From positions 62,001 through 126,000 of the forward strand of contig OZ025829.1 in assembly GCA_964019425.1 (NCBI GenBank): a stretch of 64,000 nucleotides of DNA, written 5' to 3'. The notes below the pieces were generated by a model. That model was given only the letters and a program-made list of their open reading frames with translations. It did not search any database and was not told where the DNA came from. Of the stretch, positions 30,603 through 42,200 are shown piece by piece (the stretch's first letter is position 1; each line of letters opens with the position of its first letter). The position numbers were made by a program, and so were the translations under genes. The DNA is from Flectonema sp. DT1601. Lineage: Eukaryota > Euglenozoa > Diplonemea > Diplonemida > Diplonemidae.

Positions 30603-31294
30603 CTAACATGCGAAATCATCACAACCAGCATAAGAATCAACCGTCCAAGGTAAGAGTAGTGAGAAAGGACTCGAAATACTGATCGCAACTAATCGGTGGT
30701 AACAAATAAATTCAAGAAAAAAAACGAAGAGAGAGAGAGAGAGAGATAATTAATAGTATTATAACACAGCACACTGCCGATAATATATAGAAATTAAACA
30801 ACTGGAATACCTTACCATGCATCATATGCATCATCGTGTTCTTCACAGTACATGTTAACGTTCGCACCGTTAGCGATTAGTATTTCCATTGATTTAATGT
30901 CTTCATTTAAACAAGCTACAAAGAGAGCTGTCTTTTTATCAAGAACGACGTCAACTGGGACACCAGCATCAATAAAAGTTTGAATAAGAGGACCACCTTT
31001 TTTCACTTCGTTAAAGAACTCATTAGTCGTTGGTTGCTTTCCTTCATTTTTAAGTGTTTGTTGACCTCTTCCTCGAGCTGTCAGCTTAACTTCAAGTTCC
31101 TCACCGTCGAAGATTCCTGCTGCTAATAAGTTGTCGAAGTGTTGTAATGCTTCACCAGCATATGATAAATAACATTGTTTTGGTTTTAGATGTGGGTATT
31201 TTTCTTTTATCAATTCCCCAGCAGTAGTGTCAGGGAAGACTTCACACATATCACATTCTAATCCTTCAAGGGATATTACAACAGAGAGTGACAT
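30603..31294 (-). CDS. Ubiquitin-like/ankyrin protein, probable 2-exon gene
   Basis: ATG at 31294, with an AG acceptor (TTTTCTCATTTCCAG) 16 bases upstream. Residues 1-75 are ubiquitin-like (SLSVVISLEGLECDMCEVFP, ... QCYLSYAGEALQHFDNLLAAGI, ... LEVKLT). Residues about 88-150 form two ankyrin-like helix pairs (GGPLIQTFIDAGVPVDVVLD, then KTALFVACLNEDIKSMEILI and ANGANVNMY). Unspliced, the frame stops at 30812 (160 residues). A GTAAGG donor at 30815 and a CAG acceptor before 30678 allow in-frame splicing (31294-30816 joined to 30678-30603), giving 184 residues ending in DSYAGCDDFAC. I cannot tell which form is used. The protein would act as a small adaptor, by inference from its domains. Confidence 0.7.
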
Positions 31295-31575
31295 TTATTC
31301 AAATTTGAATCTGGAAATGAGAAAATAATATTTAATACTGATTCCCTAAGTGTGATATTCTAACCTTCTCTCGATAGCTCAGCGATTATTCATAGACCTG
31401 TACTCATTTTCTTTGATGTCTGTATTGTCAATATGTCAGATGAAACATAACTATAAAATATAGTTGTATTTATATAAAGATCGACGGAGAAAACTAAGTT
31501 TTTTGTAAATGAATGTAATAAAAAAAACATATAACGGATAGATAAATAATGAAAATTATTTATCGTTACTGCTGA

Positions 31576-33312
31576 TTAACAACGTATTGTAAAGGGTGTC
31601 GGGACACCTATTTTAATTATGTTAGAGAGGTGCTCGTAGTGTAACCCGTCTCTGTTTAGTAGTGTTTCTAATTGTTGGGTGATTGAATTACCTGTTAAGA
31701 CAGCGATAGCTATCTTGTTGTATTCATTCCATATCCCAGCACCAGTCTCAGCCATTTGATACATCCACTCATCAGCATCAGGTTCTTGTAATCTAGGAGT
31801 AACATTAAAGACTGTCTGAGTTAATCCACGACATGATACTAATTGGAGAACTACTCGACTCTCACAAGTCTCACGAATCTGATTGTGGTACTCCACGCTC
31901 ACCAAAAACGGAATTTCCAAAGAGCATCCCATTCGTTCAATAACTCCAACTAACTGAGACAGGTCACCAATAACACTAAACCTCAACATGTAATCTTCAC
32001 ATCCCAAGTCACCACAAGCAATCTTCCCAGTTGCTCCAGCGATGTTGATGGAAAGCTTCTCCGACGATGTTTCCTGAAAGGGATCCAGAAATAGGTTGGC
32101 AATCCGAAGTATATCAGATGCACACTCAAAAGATAAAAATAAATGACGCACACGATGCAGAGATGCCCCAAAGTTCGCATACATGCGATCACCAAGAAAT
32201 ATATCCGGGGTACCCTTATGTCTCATCACACTACTGAAAGTGTTGTTTACGAAAGCAGCGATTAGGTTGTCGAAACCAACAAGGGAATCGTTCAGAACTG
32301 ATATGGAGTTGTGAATGTTTACTATAATTAAAGAAGCTTCAACATATCGGAAATTTCTTTTAAAAGGAATTATCGCTGGCGGTATCGATGACTTTCTCGT
32401 ATCACCTTCTTGTTCAGAATCTGTAACTATCGATCTCTGTGACAGGCATTCTGAAGGACTGTCATCTCTGTGAAGACACGACTGAGGAAGGTACGGTTGG
32501 TAAGATCTTAAGTTTCCTAATAACTTTATAAAAGCAGATCGTAAGTCAGAAGGTATGTCTGCCTCTTCAAGTAATCCGTGTGCCTGATTGAGATCAAATC
32601 TTGAAAGTGAAGTAGCTATTTCATTAGCTGTGTCAATCGATGCAACAACTCGTCCTCTCTCTGAAGCCATTCCTCTTGCGAATCCGCTGGTACACATAAA
32701 GTCAATAATGAAGACTAAACTTTGATACGTAAAAGCAGTCAGATTCTGAGAAAGATCCCTAGGACAGGGCATCTTATTACAATTACAAGGTTCTCGACGT
32801 TTTTCCTGTTCGTAACCATCCCAGTCGAAGTCAAGTAAACCGAATTGATAAGTTCTTTCGAAAGCAATCACAAGCAAGTATGCACAACCTGCACCAATAA
32901 ATGAGATGTTAAAGCTTTGGCGAGCATCACAAAAAAGAAGCAAGTCAGCGATTAGAACCAAAGAAGTCCATTGTCTCTCACTACCTACGGCGATATCAGA
33001 AATATCGTTTATTACTACTGAGCTGAAATGGAATCCCATTAAAATAAACAGCATCAGATCTGTTACGTCAGACTTCAACACTAAAACAATTACCAATGCA
33101 AACACAGCCTGAACACCTGTCACTACAGAAACTACTCTTAACAACACTTTGTCTGTAACGTTAAATGAGAATATCACAAATAGCAAACTAATAATTCCAC
33201 TGAAAAGAAACAAGGTTTTCCTCTTCCTTTGCAAGTGATTATCAGTATCTTTTAAGTACAACTTTGCAATATATGCACAGCAGGTATTGCAAGACCCTTC
33301 TCCGAAGGTCAT
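31576..33312 (-). CDS. Membrane protein with degenerate class III cyclase domain
   Basis: 578 residues from ATG at 33312; AG acceptor 16 bases upstream. Five hydrophobic helices lie within about 33-150. Next come a Cys-rich loop (PCNCNKMPCP, 175-184) and the helical motif NLRSYQPYLPQSCL (267-280), which I know from kinetoplastid/bodonid membrane signalling proteins. Residues about 324-500 follow the adenylyl/guanylyl cyclase fold: ASLIIVNIHNSISVL (first metal Asp replaced by His333), IFLGDRMYANFG, LSINIAGATGKIACGDLG, then YMLRFSVIGDLSQLVGVIER. With the first metal ligand gone, catalysis is unlikely; it may sense or regulate. No intron. Confidence 0.78.
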   Translation of the reverse strand: MTFGEGSCNTCCAYIAKLYLKDTDNHLQRKRKTLFLFSGIISLLFVIFSFNVTDKVLLRVVSVVTGVQAVFALVIVLVLKSDVTDLMLFILMGFHFSSVVINDISDIAVGSERQWTSLVLIADLLLFCDARQSFNISFIGAGCAYLLVIAFERTYQFGLLDFDWDGYEQEKRREPCNCNKMPCPRDLSQNLTAFTYQSLVFIIDFMCTSGFARGMASERGRVVASIDTANEIATSLSRFDLNQAHGLLEEADIPSDLRSAFIKLLGNLRSYQPYLPQSCLHRDDSPSECLSQRSIVTDSEQEGDTRKSSIPPAIIPFKRNFRYVEASLIIVNIHNSISVLNDSLVGFDNLIAAFVNNTFSSVMRHKGTPDIFLGDRMYANFGASLHRVRHLFLSFECASDILRIANLFLDPFQETSSEKLSINIAGATGKIACGDLGCEDYMLRFSVIGDLSQLVGVIERMGCSLEIPFLVSVEYHNQIRETCESRVVLQLVSCRGLTQTVFNVTPRLQEPDADEWMYQMAETGAGIWNEYNKIAIAVLTGNSITQQLETLLNRDGLHYEHLSNIIKIGVPTPFTIRC

Positions 33313-33649
33313 TTTACTTTTGAGTCACCTGATGAATAATATTAAAGTACGAGTTAGTTGTAGCTCCTCACAAGCCACACATTGCATTTAGCAAAGAAAA
33401 GGTACTTATTGATAAAATAATGTCCAACATCAATACTCAGTCTTATTGACTGACAACATATCAGAGAAAGTGTTCAGCTTCAATACAGCGAACAACATCG
33501 TTCTCGTTGTTTTTTTTTATAAAAAAATTTAAAATTCGGTCATAATAGTAATCTATAAAAAGATTAAGTTTGAGATGAAGAGATGCAATCTGTGAAGTAC
33601 ACACCCACTCAATATGAAAATTTGGACCCAATACTCTGTTGGGATCTTC
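33313..33649. other. Spacer between POLR3K stop and the next gene
   Basis: 337 bases, AT-rich, probably the 3' UTR of POLR3K plus the acceptor region of the cyclase-like gene. Nothing else seen. Confidence 0.5.
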
Positions 33650-34107
33650 TTAGTTCTCTTTCCATCTGTGTTCACATTTAACACATTTATAAAATATCGT
33701 CATTGGTTCATCAACTGAACGAGTTTGAATCTGTTTGATGTGAAGGTTTTTAAGATACGATGATGGGTCCTGCGAGAAGATCAAGAAACACATACCTGAA
33801 AGAAATAAGCACTGCTGCTGTCACATGCTCCAGCAGGACAATTCGCTTCTGTTTTCGCTACATTCTGCCAGGCTTCTTCACCACCAAGAACATCATCAAC
33901 CGCTTTTCTCTTTAACTCAGTCCTGACTACAATATCTTCTGTGATGCTGCACTTGTATGTACATATCTGTTTGTTTTATTAATTGAAAAAAAACAATCTT
34001 TTCACAAAATAAATAATAAAAGACGAACGACATACACTGCAGTAAAGCATTAATCCTGTCTCTTGCTCCAACAGAAGTAATGTCGCGCAAAACGGGCAAA
34101 ATAACAT
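33650..34107 (-). CDS. POLR3K: RNA polymerase III subunit RPC10/RPC11 (POLR3K), 3 exons
   Basis: Exons 34107-34036, 33966-33796 and 33730-33650 join in frame into 107 residues, the size of human POLR3K (108). Introns are short, with GTATGT donors. The N-terminal ribbon is MLFCPFCATLLLLEQETG then YCSICTYKC. The central hallmark VDDVLGGEEAWQNV is present. The C-terminal TFIIS-like ribbon has SSAYFFQIQTRSVDEPMTIF, holding the acidic DE pair needed for RNA cleavage, then YKCVKCEHRWKEN. The subunit supports terminator pausing, RNA cleavage and reinitiation by Pol III in the nucleus. Odd point: the third Cys pair is spaced C-x4-C (CPAGAC) where the family has CPxC. An AG acceptor (TCTCCCTTAG) sits 4 bases before the ATG. 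Confidence 0.92.
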
Positions 34108-35532
34108 ATCGCTAAGGGAGAATTCCCCTGCTACGCCCACCTAATGGAGTAAAGTAGAAGGTAAAGATTTTTTTTTTTAAGTTTTTTGTCTAGGAGATTT
34201 ATCTATGAATCAGTATTGGTTTATATAGTTCTGTTGTTGGGGAATGAAATAAAATGAAATAATAAAGTTCATCATCGACAAACTGGAAGCATTCAACTAC
34301 AGGAACAGTTCAGTTCGTCACCAAAAAGGAAACTACGCTCGGCAAGGCACAGGTATAAAACCCCCCGACGGGCGATTGACGCCAGATATCGTCATCCAGG
34401 CGACTGGTGGGAAATTAGTTTATTCCCCGCCCCTTTGTTTTTTTTATTTTTATAAACAAAATCACTGGCATACTCAAACAAAAGGAATGCCACTCTAACG
34501 ACGATGTAAATTATTTATTTTTATTTATTGTTTTAAAAATTTTATTTTTTTATTTTATTCTTTATTTTTTTTTTACTCAACGAAGGGGATTTACTGTTCT
34601 GACACAATGTACAGCATTGAATCTCCCCCCTGATAAAGACAACTAGAGAAGTAAAATATCAAGTGTGTCAAATCAGGAGTTTCTATTTTTTTTTTTTTTG
34701 TTATTTTTTTGTAATTGAATTCCACATTGTCCTAAGCCTCGAACGTTTGTTCTTCAATACGGGGTGGCCCAGAGCTAGAAATCCTTTTTTTTTTTTTTTT
34801 TAAATTTTTTTGATTGGCTCAAATCAGTCATTCGATTCTTTCGTCGCACAGATTTCTTTCATTTGTTTTCCCCTTTTTTTTTTTTTTTTTTTTTTTACCT
34901 TACCTATGTTTTGCTCCTCGGGGAAATTTTACTCTAAATGGAGAGGGGAGAGAGAGTGAGGGGAGATAATTTTGCCTGGTTTCTTTTTTCTTCAAAACAA
35001 GCTCTGCAAGAAACGAATACACCTTTTTTGCATAATAAGACCAAAACAACTGCAGCCGTATTAGCAAAGTCTCAAAGCGAGCGTAGTAATTTTTTTTCGT
35101 ATTTTTTTTTTTTTTTTTCCTCTTTGGTCACCATTCCTTATGGAGTTATGGCTTTCAAAAACAATAGCGAAGAACAAAAAAAAAAAAAAAAAAAAAAAAA
35201 AACTCAATGAGCCACCTACTCTTCAACAGAAAAAAAGAGTAGCGAGATAACAATGAGCACCACACACCTGACTCAACAGAGCTCATCAAAAAAGTTTACA
35301 ATTTTTGCATTGGAGAGATGATGTGACTCGTGTCTGCTCATCTATTTTAACTGCGATTAACTTGAAGAAGGCTCAAAAAGGGTAACAACACAAACAAAGT
35401 AATAAATCTATATAGTTGGGAAGGGCTGGGGGAGGAGATTGAAAGCAACAATTCAGCACCAAGAAAGATAGCGTAAAGCACCTCCGTCAAAAACTGCTTT
35501 TTATGATTCCTATTTATTTAACATCAGAAATA
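34108..35532. other. 1.4 kb intergenic with many homopolymers
   Basis: No supported coding sequence. T runs at 34783-34801, 34875-34896 and 35103-35118, and an A run at 35177-35201. A short, less AT-rich patch at about 34325-34430 has no RNA signature I can name. Confidence 0.5.
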
Positions 35533-37552
35533 CTAGGAATGGGGAATAGGTCCATAATCTTGCTGAAGCCACGGGTGCTGAAGGGCTTCGAGAGCCGTTG
35601 GTCTGTTTTTATTTATGTGATTAAATCGTTTATGAACTCTCAAACCAATAAATCGAAATAGTAAAATTAAACAAACCTCTTCGATGGGTCAACTTGTAAC
35701 AATTGGCTTACGAAATCTACAAATAAATTATCGGTGCGTTCTCCCATTCGCTTCTTTAGACTGGTCCTTCTCGGGAATAACAGATCGACACCGTGCTTAC
35801 CAACTTCGTAGAACACACCAGAACGGGTTACGAACTGTTGATTTATTTTCATTAAAGTAATCATTTCATAATTTAAAAAAAAAAAGAAGAAAAAAGTAAG
35901 CGTTTCCATACCTTATGAGCGTGTCTTGCATTCTTAACTACTTCAGAAGGAAAAGGTCCACAAATTGCTGAGATTCTACAGAGCATGGTACTGACGCTGT
36001 CATTGTAGAAAAGGACATTTCCGGTTAGGAGTTCAGGAAGTATGGCTCCAAGTGACCACAGATCAATTCCTTGTCCATAAGGAAGACCTAATATAACTTC
36101 AGGTGCTCTGTAACACCGAGACTGTAAGTAAGAAGTTTGGTGATCGTGTGTAAAACAAGATGATCCGAAATCGATAACTTTTACTTCACATCTACTAAAT
36201 GATCTGATTAACATGTTTTCAGGTTTTAAGTCGCAATGAATCAAATTTAGTTTATGAATAAACGCCAACGCTACTAAGACTTGTTTTGTTATCTTCTGAA
36301 GACGCTGAACTGTAAAGTATAACGGATCGCCACTCTGTCTGTTATATTTACTAAACTCATAAAGGTTGTCACGAAGGAGTTCAGTTACTAAGAATAAATG
36401 TTCCTTGTGATAGAAGTAATCATACAGTTGAAGAACACAATTCTCATCAGCGTCACCTGACCTGTTAAGGTATTGGAGTATCTTAATTTCATCTAAAGAT
36501 TGATCAAAGAAATCTTTACTATTTTTAATAATTTTTATACAAACTAACAGTTGAGTTTTCAAATCCAAACACTGAACGGCGTGGCTGAAAGCTGCACCTC
36601 CGATGTAGTCGAGGATTTGGTACCTCCCAGCAATAATGTTTCCACGTTGCATTGGGTACTCTTGATTCTCTTCGAATCCAGTTTTATTCTTTTCATAAAT
36701 AACTTGTAAACTAAACTTTTCCAGCTGCGATGCTGGAACCTTATTCTTCTGATCATCATCTGGAAGTGAGACGCTGTCAGTATCCTTTGGAGAGGCTGGT
36801 GGAGTCCTCTCTCTTTCTTCTACTGCAGGAGGTTCTTCTGTTGGTGGTAGTGGTGGTGGTGTTGGTGTGTCTTCACCAGCTGCTTCTGCTGCTTCCTTTT
36901 GTTCGTATGCTTTGACCTCATCTTGTAATCGTTGATGTTCTCTTCTAAGTTGTTGTCTTACGTAAGTTTGATGATCTTTAACAGAAATCCCAATTCCCAT
37001 TACGAATGATGGTCTTCTTGTTTTCTGATCAGGAGTCCATAGTTCAGGTTCAAGATTATCACGTGGAGCAATTCTAATAAAACCTGGATCATCATCACCT
37101 TGCCATTCATCAATATCTTCATCAGAATCTTCAGGAGGAGGATCTGAAGGGATACCTGACTCAACAACAGGAGGTAATAACTCAGACGTTACTTCTACAA
37201 CTGGTGTTTCAGGATCAGCAACGTCTGATTTCTCAACAGTTTCAACCGCAGTCGATTCTTCAACAACATCACATTCTGGAGGAGGGATTTCGTTATCTGG
37301 TGGAGGTACAGGATTCCCATGTGCTGGCTCAAGTGGAGGTTCCAACTCACGAATCTGCTCAGCAGGTGGAGGTGGTGGAGGTGGAGGTGACCGTCTTCTA
37401 GAATGGCTAACTTCATGTAAAAAACAATTCAAAGTTTCACTCAATCCCCATTCTTTCAACTTCTCAGCCACCGCCATCAACTCATCATCACCTGGACTAC
37501 ACTTCACATCTGAGTGTGGAGGTTGTTCTCTTGTCTTACTTTCTGGCTCCAT
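35533..37552 (-). CDS. DYRK-family protein kinase, plant/protist (DYRKP) type
   Basis: Exons 37552-35912, 35834-35677 and 35602-35533 give 622 residues. Residues about 24-50 form a LisH-like helix (MAVAEKLKEWGLSETLNCFL), followed by a Pro/Glu-rich region and a helix at 195-220. NKTGFEENQEYP (289-300) is the signature just before the kinase domain of plant DYRKP proteins. Kinase features: loop YIGGAAFSHAV, Lys340 (VCIKIIKN), HCDLKPEN (439-446, Cys for Arg of HRD), DFGSS (461) and activation loop TSYLQSRCYRAPE with Tyr475, the usual autophosphorylated Tyr. Exon 2 restores the C-lobe (VDLLFPRR, VSQLLQVDPSKR). Exon 3 gives the family ending PTALEALQHPWLQQDYG. Ser/Thr kinase of cytosol or nucleus; growth and stress roles in plants and algae are family knowledge only. 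Confidence 0.92.
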
Positions 37553-37864
37553 AATTTGTTTCTCAACAGGTGCAGCTACCTGCCTTGAAGCTGATTCTAT
37601 TGTGTAGACCGTTGTGATTAATTACTCACTGGCTCCTTAAACACAGCGCCTGTGAGATTCTTAAAGTCCTTTTAAGGGAGAGGAATATATAAATTATGTT
37701 GTGTCTGCAGACGACTACAATCTAAAGTAGTTTAGTTGGACTCCTTATAAATATTTTATACCGAAACTGTGAAATAAGAATTATGATAAAAAAAAAAGAT
37801 ACAAAACATCATAAAATTGTTACGATAATCAGCTGGAAAGCGGAATATATATCCAAAACGTATC
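37553..37864. other. Intergenic spacer
   Basis: 312 bases. Several weak AG acceptors near 37570-37590 upstream of the kinase ATG. Nothing else seen. Confidence 0.4.
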
Positions 37865-38935
37865 CTAATAATGATTGAAAGAGAGGGCCGTACTATTTTT
37901 ATCATCTGGTTCGTCGTCAGACATAAAAATATCGGGTTCTTCAGTAGGAGGTATTGGTATGAGCCCATTGCATTGCGTGGCTATAGATTTGTCAATCTGT
38001 TTATGGAAGTCAATCAGCGGATCGAATTTCTTTTTTTCATCTTTTACAAAACCAAATCCGAACTTCGAAACGATTCCAATTTTCTTCTTCACGCGATCCA
38101 TTGCCGAGATTTTTGGTTTTTCTGTTTTTTTCGATACAACACCAGGAGTTCCCCAAACCTCTTCAACAACAGGAACAGAGTGATTACGTAGATGAATCTT
38201 CCCTTCAATAGACCACAAGTCATATTCTGTGGTCACATCTTCAGGAAGACACCTGCAGCCTGGAACGTAAACTGGTAATGCTAATTCAGTTCCTTTTATT
38301 GTTACCCAAATCTTTTGATTCTTAACTCCTACAATGTGTGCGTACATATTAACAAGGTTGGGGTGTTTACCGTGACGACCAAATTTCACTGCACATCCGT
38401 GACGATAATCTCCGAATATTGACAAGTCTGCAGGAGATATTTTAAATGATGAGATTTTCTTTTCCGTTGGATACATAAATACCGTGAAGGATAGTTTCAT
38501 CGGCTTACTCCATTTAAATTGAAGTTGTAATCTTTCTAATCTTGTTCTTCTATTTGATAATGCATAAATATATGATGCGGTATTAGGACAATGGCTCTCC
38601 ATACCTTTTAAGTGATATTCTTGGAGGTCTTTTTGATTTATATTTTCCATTTCAATAAACGCGCAGTGTTGTCGATATCGAAATGGACATTTCGTGTGGA
38701 CTTTTGCGAGGGATGATTCTATCGTTTGTGATTCTAAGAATCTACTTTCTGTTATAAAAGGTTTCAACGGTTCTAATTCTAAGTATCCAGTGTGTTCTTC
38801 ATTAGTGATTACCTTGCGAGAAGTGACTTCAGTTTGAAATATTTTTTTCTTCAACCGAATGAGTCGTTCTTCGAATATTCGAAGCCAATACAAAGCAAGT
38901 CTGTCATTACTTTCGTCTAACAAGATCTGTTGCAT
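37865..38935 (-). CDS. Conserved-looking protein, unknown function
   Basis: 356 residues from ATG at 38935 (an upstream in-frame TTG is not used). The N-terminus is helical and basic (LALYWLRIFEERLIRLKKKIF). The core, about 60-260, is mixed and Cys-containing (VHTKCPFRYRQHCAFIEMEN, then FGDYRHGCAVKFGRHGKHPN), with strand-like segments (KIWVTIKGTELALPVYVPG). The C-terminus is basic, then acidic (EEPDIFMSDDEPDDKN). There is no signal peptide or membrane helix. I do not recognise a family. It sits between the DYRK kinase and the CCDC17-like gene in the same orientation. Confidence 0.65.
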   Translation of the reverse strand: MQQILLDESNDRLALYWLRIFEERLIRLKKKIFQTEVTSRKVITNEEHTGYLELEPLKPFITESRFLESQTIESSLAKVHTKCPFRYRQHCAFIEMENINQKDLQEYHLKGMESHCPNTASYIYALSNRRTRLERLQLQFKWSKPMKLSFTVFMYPTEKKISSFKISPADLSIFGDYRHGCAVKFGRHGKHPNLVNMYAHIVGVKNQKIWVTIKGTELALPVYVPGCRCLPEDVTTEYDLWSIEGKIHLRNHSVPVVEEVWGTPGVVSKKTEKPKISAMDRVKKKIGIVSKFGFGFVKDEKKKFDPLIDFHKQIDKSIATQCNGLIPIPPTEEPDIFMSDDEPDDKNSTALSFNHY

Positions 38936-39274
38936 AGTTAACACCAAACACTTTGATATTAAAGAAGTCTCCTTTTGTTTTCATTAGAAGTCATTCCGTG
39001 TCCTGTCATAAAAGGGAGAGGAGATTAACATCATCTTGAAATTGGATAAAAAATAAACATTTCAAAAAGAACTCTTTTTTTAGAAAAAGGAACGCAAAAA
39101 CCTAAACAAATAAAAAGTCTGAAAAGGCATCTTCTTGATGATGTGTATAACACCAACAAAAACATAAAAAGCAGTCATCAGGTTTTCCATTTGCAGGGAT
39201 AACCTTCAGAGTGACCAGGGCTATCTGAATCTAATTAAAGACTTGATTAAGTTAACAATTCAGTTGCCGATGCC
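38936..39274. other. Intergenic spacer
   Basis: 339 bases, AT-rich, no feature supported. Confidence 0.4.
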
Positions 39275-42200
39275 CTATTTTGCTTGTAAGTATAGCTCTG
39301 CGGTGAACTTCTTTGGGGCATTTGAGAAGGCAGCTCTTACGCTGTCGGTGCTTTCTTCAACTGGATTTCCTTCAATTGATTTTACTCTCATCCCACTTGT
39401 GATACCAGCAGTATCTGCAGCACCACCTTTCACTACGTCTGTTATAAGTGAACCGACGTACTTTATTCCAATGAGTCCTGTTGGATTCTTTTCCACTAAA
39501 ACTGTTTTTATTGGAGGGTGAGATACCCGAAGTGAGCTGTGCATTCTCCCGCTGAGATGAGTTTTTGACTTCCCACGGATGATAGTCGATTCAACGTTGC
39601 CTCGTTTTTTTATTATAAATTCAATCGTATCGCCTACAACAGACTGCAATTTAGGAAACGTCATATTCGAACCTCCAACAGAATGTAAGTGAGTGAGAAC
39701 TCCTGCTTTTTGTTTCGTATATTTTAAAGCACTCTGCGGGTCCATCATATCACGTGATTTCACAAAAACTGATAATTCGTCTTGTCGGAGGCCATCAGAG
39801 AGAGTTATTGATAGGGAACTCCATTTTAAAACAACACAATCCTTCTTCTTGACTTGTAAAGCGTCATCTAAGTTAGTATCCAACGCGTACTTTAAGAATT
39901 CTACTGATGGAGATCCTTCAAATAATGGCAACCTGAATCTACCATGACGAACTGACTGTGCATTGTACGTTAGAATCTCTGTTGCTATCCATCCAAGTGG
40001 AGTACTTTGTCGAGGTTGTGATAAACTAACAGCGATCACCTCGAATACGATGAGTGTTTTTTCATTCATGTCGTGATTCTTAACACACATACCACAGTCG
40101 ATAAATGTAGGAAATGATACATCCGACTCCCAATCATGTTTTACCGTATACCAGAATTGTTCAGTCGAGGGATACAGATAAGCAATCACAGCTGGAACGT
40201 ATCCATTAGCTCCAAGTGATCGAAGGTTTTTATTTGTTGCGGTGATATTATGAAGTTGATCAATACGAATGTAAGCACCTGTTTCTATTGAAAAGGAACT
40301 AATGTTCGTTAAGTCTAATCTCCTTTCTGGTGACTTGGTTGAAGGTCCAAAATGCTGAATGACTTTATCATAGCTTCCTTGTGATTCTGGGAGGGTATCT
40401 GAAAATGTTGTGAGAACATGAGAGGGTGTAATTTTCATTTTCTCAAACATACGATGTTCAGAAGAAGTAGGCTGGCACAGAGCTGACTCGTACACGCCGT
40501 TATCATAATTTGGTGTTGGAATGTAGTTTCCAATTTGAGATTCATCAATCAACCTCACAGAACACAACAAAGACGTTAAAGGAACAACAGGACAATCTTT
40601 TAGTATCGAAGAGTTCATAGATTTCGGTGGTAGTGGTGCCGCATTTACTCTTAACTGAACACTTCCTGTTATGACATTATTAGTATCTGAAGCAATCTCA
40701 GTTATTGGTAGAAGTGAGTATCCAAGAACAGCTGGTTTCCTTTTCAATGAATCGATAACTTCGATACTAAATAAGATAAATATATTACAATTTGATAAAC
40801 TACTTATCTTACATGAGATGGGCTCAACTGGTTGAGTAAAGACAGGAAACTGATAGTCTGCATTAGGTGATTGGTAGGCACACTGACATCCTGAAACTAG
40901 TGAGACTTTCCCATCCTTTGGATTGTGAGAGAAAATCCTTCCCGCAACCCGAGTAAACCCAACATTAGAAGGTATGAATCTCGCAGCATCAATACTAACG
41001 TGTAATAAACTACTACTTGATACTGCATGTGTTGGTGTGTGTATTATTAGTGACGTTGAAGATGAAGCAATCCAAAGGCATTTTGATAATTTAAATTCCT
41101 GCTGTGTGTCCGCCGTCTTTCCAGATAATAGATCTTCTTGATTGGAATCAACAGAAATAGTTCGGAGAGTAGTTTCTCTATTTATAACAAATTCTGATTG
41201 GATTGGTCTAAGTATTGTATCCGAGTGTTTACTACTGGAATCTAATGTGTTAGCGAAGGGATTGTATTCCTCAAATCTCAATGTTATAATTCCACTGCGA
41301 TCAGTTCCTGACATTGTTGGAGGAACTTGTAACGTCACATCGATAACTTCATCGATTGGAATGTTGCAAACCTGCAGCGATGCCCATGCGACAGTCAACG
41401 GCGGTGAATCCGTTCTAATCAAAGCAATCTCAACTAAGATTGCCGTTGAGTCATCAGATAATACGTCAATTATATCCAGTTCTGTCTTCCAAACAGCAGC
41501 TGACGTCTTTGTCACCGTCTTCGACACCGATTTTGGTGTGTTCCATATAATCGCTTTACCATTTGTGTTCGGAGGGTTAATCGGAACTTTAATAATATTT
41601 TCAATTCGATCATTACTACTGGCGTCATTACTTTGTAACATTACTGTCGAATGCATACAAAACCTAACATTACTAACGTTAAGACCTGTGATGTCAGTTT
41701 GTATGTTATTTGGTAACTTCTCTAAAACACTTGATAGTACGACCACTCTAAGACTAATTGGATCAGGTAAGGGTTTTGGTGGTGTTTTAGATTGAAAAGA
41801 TCTCGTTGGTGAAGTTTGTTCCACTGGCGCCTCTTCAATAATCATTACTGTTGGTCGAGGTGAAGGTGTTGGTCTCCTCCGTTCTTCCATCACAATCGGA
41901 CTGTGATAAATTGCAGCAGCGGCTGTTGGAGTGCTTGAGACAGCAGCTACATTTGTACGCTCAACATCAGCAAGCATTGCTTTATTGTTGTATGCAGATA
42001 TTGCTTCTTCTCTATCATAATAACATAACGGTACAGTGTAGTCATCCATTGGTAGTTGTAATCGACGTGCTAGTTCTGGAGCAGCATCAGAAGGTAATAC
42101 TAACCTGCAGTACATTTGATGCCTGACTCCATCTGGATTCTGATGATGTGATTCCAATCGAGTGTGGACCGCATCCATTCTAAAAGGTGACGTCGTCGGT

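Noticed and set aside
34320-34440. Less AT-rich patch considered as a structured RNA gene
   Set aside because: I could not match it to tRNA, 5S, U-snRNA or SL RNA motifs; reported only as intergenic.
36730-36915. Plus-strand frame opposite the DYRK gene
   Set aside because: It is antisense to a kinase with clear motifs and intron structure.
41142-41795. 217-codon plus-strand frame opposite the CCDC17-like gene
   Set aside because: It is antisense to a continuous 1654-codon frame with conserved blocks on both sides; it has no domains of its own.
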